DNA of 10,368 nt from assembly GCA_964533435.1 (NCBI GenBank), contig CAZHLU010000033.1, forward strand, positions 1-10,368, written 5' to 3'. The DNA comes from CAZWIT01 sp964533435 (GTDB lineage: Bacteria; Patescibacteriota; Patescibacteriia; UBA1558; GWA2-36-10). Under the pieces are notes generated by a model. The model had not been told where the DNA came from, did not search any database, and saw only the letters and a program-made list of their open reading frames with translations. A program made the translations under genes and the position numbers. This document shows positions 6,670-10,368 of the stretch, piece by piece (position 1 is the stretch's first letter; the number at the start of each line of letters is the position of its first letter).

Positions 6670-6698
6670 ATTATAGCATTTTAGTAATTTTTTTCCAA
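6670..6698 (-). promoter_or_regulatory. Promoter of scpA
   Basis: On the minus strand, TTGGAA (6693-6698), a 17-nt spacer and TATAAT (6670-6675) are preceded by an extended -10 TGC. The -35 begins 2 nt after the U-tract of the upstream RNA's terminator. The predicted start near 6663 leaves a leader of about 14 nt. Confidence 0.75.
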
Positions 6699-6700
6699 AT

Positions 6701-6727
6701 AAAAAAGAGCTCTCTTGCCGAGAGCTC
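6701..6727 (-). terminator. Strong intrinsic terminator of the 210-nt RNA
   Basis: On the minus strand, GAGCTCTC (6727-6720), a 5-nt loop and GAGAGCTC (6714-6707) form a perfect 8-bp stem followed by six T (6706-6701). Confidence 0.92.
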
Positions 6728-6911
6728 CCGAAGCACCGTAAGACATGGTGCGAGCTTGGTTGGGAGGAGAGGCCGCAACCTTGCTCTGGCATACGGTCTT
6801 CAGCTGACCTTGGGCATAATGCTGCGAATACCCGCAGTCAGCCTCACCCCTATAGGCAGGCGGAGGTCCAATTCTACCTGACAAAGGGGCAAGCTTATAG
6901 AACAAATATTA
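6701..6911 (-). ncRNA. Unidentified structured RNA, about 210 nt
   Basis: A GC-rich island in AT-rich DNA is bounded by a perfect promoter (6918-6946) and a strong terminator (6701-6727). Predicted start is near 6911. Possible helices on the minus strand are AGCUUG 6895-6890 with CAAGCU 6758-6753, CCCC 6889-6886 with GGGG 6850-6847, GCUGAC 6842-6837 with GUCAGC 6808-6803, CUGCG 6837-6833 with CGCAG 6826-6822, and GCACC 6751-6747 with GGUGC 6737-6733. GAGGC 6845-6841 with GCCUC 6773-6769 is an alternative. Size and promoter strength suit a 6S-like or other housekeeping RNA. I looked for and did not find SRP (GGAA tetraloop with AGCAG), tmRNA (T arm and CCA) or RNase P (GAAAGUCC core) signatures. 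A leader or attenuator of scpA is possible but less likely, since scpA has its own promoter. Confidence 0.75.
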
Positions 6912-6917
6912 ATTGCT

Positions 6918-6946
6918 ATTATAAACTAAAATAATAAAACTGTCAA
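6918..6946 (-). promoter_or_regulatory. Perfect consensus promoter of the 210-nt RNA
   Basis: On the minus strand, TTGACA (6941-6946), exactly 17 nt, then TATAAT (6918-6923). It is the best match to a sigma-70 promoter in the window and implies high constitutive expression of the RNA. Confidence 0.9.
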
Positions 6947-6954
6947 TACTATAT

Positions 6955-6979
6955 AAAAAGACCTGATAAAATTACCAGG
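6955..6979 (-). terminator. Intrinsic terminator after the second pilin gene
   Basis: On the minus strand CCTGGTA (6979-6973), a 4-nt loop and TATCAGG (6968-6962) form a 7-bp stem with one G-U pair, followed by TCTTTTT. It begins 13 nt past the stop codon at 6993-6995. Confidence 0.8.
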
Positions 6980-6992
6980 CCCCTTGCTAATA

Positions 6993-7415
6993 TTAATTGT
7001 TTTGCAAATAAGCAACAGGTGTAAGTTCTCCATACTGTTTACCATAGGCAATAATACTATAGCTCTCAATCGAGCCATTTTTATCCATGTCTAACGGCTC
7101 GTAAATAATTTCACCTAATTTAGGATCATTATTCATACTAGGCAAATAGCAATTGCCATTAAAAGGATTTTTAAAACCTTCAGCCACAAGTAAATTATAT
7201 TTTACCAATTGTGGTGTTTCAAATGGATAACTCTGGTACATCAGAGCATATTCTTCTACTGCACTTTTCAAAGAAAAAGCTTGTGCCAATACTTCTTGAT
7301 TATGTCTATTATCTTGAAAAGAAAGATAATTAGGGATCAGAATAGCTATAATAATAGCCACAAAAAATGCAATAATCAAAATTTGAATCGGGCAAAAACG
7401 TTTTTCTTGCACCAC
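6993..7415 (-). CDS. Divergent type IV pilin-like protein (second copy)
   Basis: The 140-aa protein has a short basic leader (MVQEKR), then a long hydrophobic helix (residues 7-28, FCPIQILIIAFF onward, ending LIPNY). This is the layout of a type IV pilin or pseudopilin. The usual G before the cleavage site is R6, and the Glu at mature position 5 is replaced by Q11. The rest is globular: an alpha-helical spacer, then GFKNPFNG (80-87) as in GspG/ComGC-type pilins, and DMDKNGSIESY (109-119), a calcium-loop-like D-x-D-x-N-G. It starts with GTG 7413-7415 (or 7410-7412) behind an excellent Shine-Dalgarno sequence AAGGAGG, 6 nt upstream. It has its own promoter, an 85-nt leader and a terminator. It resembles the pilin at 7585-7977 in layout and in the KRF leader end. 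The function, as pilus, secretion or DNA-uptake fibre subunit, is inferred. Confidence 0.8.
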   Translation of the reverse strand: MVQEKRFCPIQILIIAFFVAIIIAILIPNYLSFQDNRHNQEVLAQAFSLKSAVEEYALMYQSYPFETPQLVKYNLLVAEGFKNPFNGNCYLPSMNNDPKLGEIIYEPLDMDKNGSIESYSIIAYGKQYGELTPVAYLQNN

Positions 7416-7433
7416 TGTCCTCCTCCTTGTTTA

Positions 7434-7461
7434 TAGACAGTCACGAATTTAAGACCGTCTA
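7434..7461 (-). promoter_or_regulatory. Leader hairpin upstream of the second pilin's RBS
   Basis: On the minus strand TAGACGGTC (7461-7453) and GACTGTCTA (7442-7434) form a 9-bp stem with one G-U pair and a 10-nt loop. It ends 5 nt before the AAGGAGG Shine-Dalgarno sequence. A small TTTAT/ATAAA hairpin plus a T-run lies further upstream in the same leader. Confidence 0.6.
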
Positions 7462-7506
7462 AGTTTATGCAAAAAAACAATTTATCTGATAAAGAGCAGA
7501 AAGTTT

Positions 7507-7535
7507 TTATACCACAAGCTAAAAAAACTGTCAAA
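7507..7535 (-). promoter_or_regulatory. Promoter of the second pilin gene
   Basis: On the minus strand, TTGACA (7530-7535), 17 nt, then TATAAA (7507-7512) with an extended TGG. The -35 overlaps the T-run of the preceding terminator. Predicted start is near 7500, giving an 85-nt leader. Confidence 0.85.
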
Positions 7536-7580
7536 AAAAATGACCCGTCATTGCCTATTTGGCTTTTTGACGAGTCATTA
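7534..7580 (-). terminator. Intrinsic terminator after the first pilin gene
   Basis: On the minus strand AATGACTCGTCA (7580-7569) pairs with TGACGGGTCATT (7551-7540) over 12 bp with one G-U pair. An inner GCC/GGC hairpin sits in the loop and the T-run extends over 7540-7534. It begins 4 nt after the stop codon. Confidence 0.88.
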
Positions 7581-7584
7581 AAAT

Positions 7585-7977
7585 TTATTTACCAATACGG
7601 TCAAGCAGGGTATTGTCAATGCGAGCCGTGATACGATACTTCATTTCCTTGGTACCAATAAATTCATAGCCAATTTGGCCAGTACTCACAGCCTGACCAT
7701 CGATCGGTTGTTGCCAAGTATTGTTGTAGGGATTTTCAAAACCCCTTTTATCCAAATATCCAGCATTGACCAGGTCACGAACCGAAAGAGGACACATGCC
7801 TCTATCCTTACTATAATCCTCTACTTTGATCTGCAGATAGTTAACATTATATTCCATCTTATCATGATTCTTTTTGGCAATCTGATGCGGAATAGCAACA
7901 GCTGCCAAAATACCAATAATCACAACTACTGCGATAAAATCAGCCATAGTGAACCTTTTGTTTTCTTCCAGCAACAC
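7585..7977 (-). CDS. Divergent type IV pilin-like protein (first copy)
   Basis: This 130-aa protein has a short charged leader ending NKR, then FTMADFIAVV and VIIGILAAVAIP (residues 9-30), a near-textbook pilin N-terminal helix. The residue before the predicted cleavage site is R8 instead of G, and mature position 5 is D13 instead of E, a conservative change. The C-terminal domain carries CPLSVRDLVNAGYL and GFENPYNNTW (79-88), as in GspG- or ComGC-type pilins. It probably forms or primes a type IV pilus or pseudopilus in the membrane; assembly genes are not in this window. I chose GTG 7975-7977 because AAAGGG lies 10 nt upstream; TTG 7972-7974 is the alternative. It has its own promoter (8068-8096), an 84-nt structured leader and a strong terminator. 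Confidence 0.85.
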   Translation of the reverse strand: MLLEENKRFTMADFIAVVVIIGILAAVAIPHQIAKKNHDKMEYNVNYLQIKVEDYSKDRGMCPLSVRDLVNAGYLDKRGFENPYNNTWQQPIDGQAVSTGQIGYEFIGTKEMKYRITARIDNTLLDRIGK

Positions 7978-8009
7978 TAGCGCACCACCCTTTCTTCTCT
8001 GCTCGGGTT

Positions 8010-8038
8010 ACAATAACAAACACCTTGTTTGTTATTGT
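8010..8038 (-). promoter_or_regulatory. Leader hairpin upstream of the first pilin's RBS
   Basis: The stem ACAATAACAAAC (8038-8027) with GTTTGTTATTGT (8021-8010) is a perfect 12-bp pair with the 5-nt loop AAGGT. A smaller ATTGT/ACAAT hairpin with six T precedes it in the leader. The RBS AAAGGG follows about 18 nt downstream. Confidence 0.65.
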
Positions 8039-8067
8039 TGGTAAAAAATTGTGAAGAACAATATATT

Positions 8068-8096
8068 TTTATATCAGAAATATACTATTATGTCAA
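8068..8096 (-). promoter_or_regulatory. Promoter of the first pilin gene
   Basis: On the minus strand, TTGACA (8091-8096), 17 nt, then TATAAA (8068-8073). It lies just past the terminator of the small RNA. The predicted start near 8061 gives an 84-nt leader. Confidence 0.85.
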
Positions 8097-8101
8097 TACT
8101 T

Positions 8102-8138
8102 AAAAAATAAAGAGCCCCGCGCAAGTCGCTCGCGGGGC
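8102..8138 (-). terminator. Strong intrinsic terminator of the aspS / small-RNA unit
   Basis: On the minus strand GCCCCGCG (8138-8131), a 9-nt loop and CGCGGGGC (8121-8114) form a perfect 8-bp GC stem followed by TCTTTATTTTTT. Confidence 0.9.
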
Positions 8139-8223
8139 CCCATCGGCCTGCTTGCCTCATCCTTGGAGGGTCAAGGGTTATGAGCCCGTTAGACACCAAC
8201 AAAACAAGTCAGGCACGATAGCC
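8102..8223 (-). ncRNA. Unidentified structured RNA, about 110-120 nt
   Basis: Between aspS and the first pilin gene lies a GC-rich segment with a coherent fold on the minus strand. The closing rod is CUAUCG (8221-8216), bulged U, GCCUG (8214-8210), bulged A, CUUG (8208-8205), paired with CAAG (8154-8151), CAGGC (8150-8146) and CGAUGG (8145-8140). That is 15 bp with two single-base bulges. Inside, CUCAU-AAC-CCUUG (8184-8172) pairs with CAAGG-AUGAG (8165-8156) around a 6-nt loop. GUU/AAC can form a small third arm, giving a three-way junction. A strong terminator follows. No good promoter is visible, so it may be processed from the aspS transcript as a 3' UTR RNA or be a riboswitch-like element. 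No family was recognised. Confidence 0.65.
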
Positions 8224-8240
8224 ATATATGTAAGTACAGT

Positions 8241-8258
8241 AAAAAACTACAAAGTTTT
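8241..8258 (-). terminator. AT-rich hairpin across the aspS stop codon
   Basis: On the minus strand AAAACT (8258-8253), loop TTGT and AGTTTT (8248-8243) are followed by two more T. The stem includes the stop TAG (8249-8247). It is too weak to be a sure terminator, and read-through into the small RNA is likely. Confidence 0.3.
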
Positions 8259-9659
8259 TATCTTTAATTCTGCTAATTGATCTTTACCAACTTCCGAAGG
8301 AGATTCCATCATTGGATCACGACCATCAGAGGTTAAAGGAAAAGCTGTTACTTCTCTTAAATTCTTTTCTTTTAAAAGCACCATTAATAAACGATCCAAA
8401 CCAGGAGCAATACCACCATGGGGTGGTACGCCATATTTAAAAGCTTCAAAATAATGCTTAAATTGTTCTTTTTGTTCCGGCTTAAAGCCAATTAAATCCC
8501 AAACTTTTTCCTGAATTTTCATATCATGAATACGTACAGCGCCACCACCGACTTCAAAACCATTTAAAACCATATCGTGCTGATAAGATCTTACTTTACC
8601 TGGATCTGTATCAAGTAAAGCAATATCCTCTTCTTTTGGAGCCGTAAACATGTTGTGAGCTGGCCCCCAAGTATCACCAGCCCCCACAAATCTATCTTCA
8701 TCAGTTTGAGGCATGAATAAAGGAAAATTAATTACCCAAGCAAAAGCAAGTTCATCTGGATCATTTTTATCTTTACGTAAATCTGGTTTATCAGAATTAT
8801 ATTTTTTTATGACCTCTTCATAATTCAAACGAGGCCAAGGAGTTTGGGTAAAATGCTTGTCTGGGAAAAGCTCCTGCACCATTTTAGTCATCATATCCTC
8901 AACTAGATCCAAAATATCCTCTTGTTTAATAAAAGACATTTCCATATCAAGTTGATAAAATTCTCCCGGACTTCTGTCAGCGCGAGCATCTTCATCACGA
9001 AAACAAGGAGCGATTTGAAAATAACGATCAATACCAGCTACCATAAGCAACTGTTTGTACTGTTGTGGTGCTTGTGGTAAGGCAAAAAATTTACCAGGAT
9101 GTAAACGAGATGGTACTAAATAATCACGCGCTCCTTCGGGAGTTGATTTGGATAATATTGGAGTTTGTACTGAGACAAAATCATGCTGTCTTAAATAATT
9201 ACCTAGCCAGCCAATGACTTTATCACGCATTACTATATTTTTAGTCATACGCTCATGACGCAAATCCAAATAGCGATATTTTAAACGTAATTCTTCATTA
9301 GCTTGACGCTCTTCATTGTCAATTTCAAAAGGCGGAGTCTCGGCTGTAGCTAAAATCTGTATTTGTTTAGCTAAAATTTCAACCTTACCAGTTGGCATAG
9401 CTTCGTTAATCTGTTTAGCACCACGTTCTTGCACTACGCCAGTTATAGCCAAAACAAATTCTGGCCTAATATCTTTTAAGATTGCTTGTGAAGCTTCATC
9501 AAGTTCAGCTGGAACTGCTACTACTTGAACAATACCCCAACGATCACGTAAATCTAAAAAGGCAATCTTGCCCATATTACGGCGTACATTTACCCAACCT
9601 TTGAGCAGTACTGTTTCCCCAACTTTACTTGAAGTCTCAATAGTTTTAATTCTATTCAT
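8247..9659 (-). CDS. aspS: Aspartate--tRNA ligase lacking the GAD insertion domain
   Basis: This class II aminoacyl-tRNA synthetase charges tRNA-Asp in the cytoplasm. The N-terminal anticodon-binding OB fold (about 1-110) includes LLKGWVNVRRNMG and FLDLRDRWGIVQVV. The catalytic core has RYLDLR, PILSKSTPEGARDYLVP, motif 2 FRDEDARADRSPGEFYQLD (220-238) and motif 3 GIAPGLDRLLMVL (416-428). Bacterial AspRS is normally about 590 aa; this one is 470. The missing part falls between SDKPDLR (289-295) and LAFAWVINFPLF (304-315), exactly where the roughly 110-residue GAD domain belongs. M29 and K82 occupy the positions I recall as L and K in tRNA-Asp-specific enzymes, so it is probably discriminating; this is inference. 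A TATAAT lies 6 nt before the ATG, suggesting leaderless translation. Confidence 0.96.
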   Translation of the reverse strand: MNRIKTIETSSKVGETVLLKGWVNVRRNMGKIAFLDLRDRWGIVQVVAVPAELDEASQAILKDIRPEFVLAITGVVQERGAKQINEAMPTGKVEILAKQIQILATAETPPFEIDNEERQANEELRLKYRYLDLRHERMTKNIVMRDKVIGWLGNYLRQHDFVSVQTPILSKSTPEGARDYLVPSRLHPGKFFALPQAPQQYKQLLMVAGIDRYFQIAPCFRDEDARADRSPGEFYQLDMEMSFIKQEDILDLVEDMMTKMVQELFPDKHFTQTPWPRLNYEEVIKKYNSDKPDLRKDKNDPDELAFAWVINFPLFMPQTDEDRFVGAGDTWGPAHNMFTAPKEEDIALLDTDPGKVRSYQHDMVLNGFEVGGGAVRIHDMKIQEKVWDLIGFKPEQKEQFKHYFEAFKYGVPPHGGIAPGLDRLLMVLLKEKNLREVTAFPLTSDGRDPMMESPSEVGKDQLAELKIKTL

Positions 9660-9665
9660 ATTTAT

Positions 9666-9671
9666 ATTATA
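9666..9671 (-). promoter_or_regulatory. Possible -10 box giving a leaderless aspS mRNA
   Basis: TATAAT on the minus strand ends 6 nt before the aspS ATG, so a transcript would start at about the A of AUG. The -35 region is weak (AGCATA at 17 nt, TTAGCA at 19 nt). No Shine-Dalgarno sequence precedes the ATG. Confidence 0.4.
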
Positions 9672-9692
9672 TAACGAAAATTAATATTTATG

Positions 9693-9992
9693 CTAATCTC
9701 TTACCAAAGTCCAAAGATCATCTCTAATATTTTCAAATAAAGCCTTAGCTTCTAATTGATCAGCATCTTTTTTGTAAATACCCAATAATTGACTAATAGT
9801 CCAATGCACAGCGTCATATAAACTAGCATAATGTTTTTGCCAATTTTCTAAATACTCTTGCAAAACTCTAAGCATTTCTACTTTAGTTTCTTCGCTAACC
9901 TGCGATTCATTAATCAAATCTCTAGCAAGAGATAATTTTTCAGCTAAAGCTTGTTTATTTTCTTCTGGTATTAAAAATTGCTCGTGGTTCAT
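9693..9992 (-). CDS. Hypothetical 99-aa helical protein
   Basis: I do not recognise this protein. It is predicted to be almost entirely alpha-helical, acidic, soluble, with no signal peptide and no cysteine. Visible segments are a helix with ENKQALAEKLSLARDLI, a second with EETKVEMLRVLQEYLENWQKHY, then AVHWTISQLLGIYKKDADQLEAKALF and an ending LWTLVRD. It is rich in aromatic residues on the helices (W54, Y57, W66, Y75 and W96 region), which suggests a folded bundle or a protein partner. The ATG at 9990-9992 follows the tRNA-Thr CCA by 13 nt and shows no Shine-Dalgarno sequence. The stop lies 33 nt before aspS. Sitting between tRNA-Thr and aspS it may be co-expressed with translation genes, but nothing in the sequence shows a role there. 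Confidence 0.65.
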   Translation of the reverse strand: MNHEQFLIPEENKQALAEKLSLARDLINESQVSEETKVEMLRVLQEYLENWQKHYASLYDAVHWTISQLLGIYKKDADQLEAKALFENIRDDLWTLVRD

Positions 9993-10005
9993 AAATATAA
10001 ATTAA

Positions 10006-10081
10006 TGGAGCCGACTATCGGACTTGAACCGATCGCCTATGGTTTACGATACCATTGCTCTACCAGATGAGCTAAGTCGGC
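10006..10081 (-). tRNA. tRNA-Thr, anticodon CGU
   Basis: This is a complete 76-nt cloverleaf with encoded CCA (10006-10008). The acceptor stem is GCCGACT/AGTCGGC with discriminator U73. The anticodon stem ATGGT/ACCAT closes the loop ATCGTAA, giving CGU, which reads ACG. The T arm is ATCGG-TTCAAGT-CCGAT. It starts 14 nt after the asnS stop and is probably cut from that transcript. It is the second tRNA-Thr of the window; the other reads ACC and ACU. Confidence 0.97.
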
Positions 10082-10083
10082 AA

Positions 10084-10105
10084 AAGACCGATAAATTACG
10101 GTCTT
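10084..10105 (-). terminator. Hairpin between asnS and tRNA-Thr(CGU)
   Basis: On the minus strand AAGACCG (10105-10099), an 8-nt loop containing the asnS stop, and CGGTCTT (10090-10084) form a 7-bp stem followed by TT. The T-run is short (four in all), so partial termination or a processing hairpin is more likely than a full stop. Confidence 0.5.
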
Positions 10106-10368
10106 AAACGATAAATCGTCCGTGGAAAAGGAATAGTTTCTCTGACGTGATCAAGACCGCAAACCCAAGCTACAATGCGCTCTAAACCAAAGCCAAAACC
10201 ACCATGAGGCACTGAGCCATACTTTCTTAAATCCAAATACCATTCAAATTCTTTTACTGGTAATTTATGCTCTTTAATACGCTTAAGCAATATCTCATAA
10301 TCATCTTCTCTTTGTGAACCGCCAATAATCTCACCATAACCTTCAGGAGCAAGTAAATCAGCACACTC
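10096..10368 (-). CDS. asnS: Asparagine--tRNA ligase, C-terminal part
   Basis: The 5' end lies beyond the right edge; the last 90 codons are visible and the reading frame is open to the edge. ECADLLAPEGYGEIIGGSQRE matches the conserved class II core of AsnRS just before motif 3 in the family order. EWYLDLRKYGSVPHGGFGFG and LERIVAWVCGLDHVRETIPF are the motif 3 region, and the end PFPRTIYRLRP is typical of AsnRS. It attaches Asn to tRNA-Asn in the cytoplasm. Its presence next to a probably discriminating AspRS fits direct Asn-tRNA synthesis instead of the GatCAB route, although GatCAB could exist elsewhere. The stop codon falls in the loop of a hairpin before tRNA-Thr. Confidence 0.95.
   Translation of the reverse strand, partial: ECADLLAPEGYGEIIGGSQREDDYEILLKRIKEHKLPVKEFEWYLDLRKYGSVPHGGFGFGLERIVAWVCGLDHVRETIPFPRTIYRLRP

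Noticed and set aside
6543..6881. 112-aa plus-strand reading frame
   Set aside because: It overlaps scpA and the structured RNA on the opposite strand, with no start signal and no recognisable domain.
6681..6905. 74-aa minus-strand reading frame inside the structured RNA
   Set aside because: It runs through the RNA helices and the terminator stem, has no RBS and no protein-like pattern; the promoter, GC content and terminator explain the region as RNA.
6701..6911. SRP RNA, tmRNA or RNase P RNA as identity of the 210-nt RNA
   Set aside because: No GGAA-capped SRP helix with AGCAG, no T arm and CCA end, and no GAAAGUCC core were found. 6S RNA remains open but could not be supported by sequence.
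7209..7980. Plus-strand reading frames opposite the two pilin genes
   Set aside because: They are opposite genes that have promoters, RBS and terminators on the minus strand; no domain is visible.
8140..8223. A tRNA-Met gene within the small RNA
   Set aside because: The CUCAUAA loop is present, but no acceptor, D or T arms of a cloverleaf can be drawn around it and there is no TTCAA/G motif.
9316..9528. 70-aa plus-strand reading frame opposite aspS
   Set aside because: It is the antisense of the conserved AspRS anticodon-binding domain.
1..10368. CRISPR array, insertion sequence, phage genes or a defence island
   Set aside because: No regularly spaced direct repeats, transposase, integrase or known defence domains are present; the GIY-YIG gene alone does not make a defence system.

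Overview
The window is a compact, AT-rich stretch of bacterial chromosome in which every supported gene lies on the minus strand, so transcription runs from high to low coordinates. Small single-copy housekeeping genes, very short gaps, a shortened AspRS, a UPF0213-type GIY-YIG protein next to tRNAs and divergent type IV pilin-like proteins suggest Candidatus Patescibacteria (CPR), perhaps a Parcubacteria- or Falkowbacteria-like lineage. That placement is inference. TGA is used as a normal stop (scpB, rluB), so there is no sign of the Gracilibacteria/SR1 code.

In transcription order from the right edge: the 3' end of asnS; a hairpin; tRNA-Thr(CGU); a 99-aa helical protein of unknown function; aspS, whose product lacks the bacterial GAD insertion domain; a folded RNA of about 110 nt ending in a strong terminator; two separately promoted pilin-like genes; and a GC-rich structured RNA of about 210 nt with a perfect consensus promoter and a strong terminator. 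Next come scpA-scpB-rluB (condensin partners plus a pseudouridine synthase) and dacA (D-Ala-D-Ala carboxypeptidase). The glycolytic pair tpiA-fba follows, then a membrane-anchored TPR protein, tRNA-Tyr, a palindrome cluster, the GIY-YIG gene, tRNA-Thr(GGU) and a terminator. At the left edge a consensus promoter drives the 5' part of a secreted protein with a dockerin-like calcium loop.

The genes cover translation (AsnRS, AspRS, three tRNAs, a pseudouridine synthase), chromosome segregation (ScpAB), cell-wall trimming (DacA), central glycolysis (TpiA, Fba) and the cell surface (two pilins, a dockerin-like protein). Transcription units are packed terminator-to-promoter: five times an intrinsic terminator is followed within about 2 to 17 nt by, or overlaps, the -35 box of the next unit.

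The least expected signals are non-coding. They are two structured RNAs that I could not assign to a known family; two intergenic inverted repeats (tpiA/fba and rluB/dacA) whose arms sit at the stop codon of one gene and the start codon of the next, and so could mask the downstream start; similar two-hairpin leaders on both pilin genes; and a GIY-YIG reading frame whose stop codon is bases 8-10 of the downstream tRNA.
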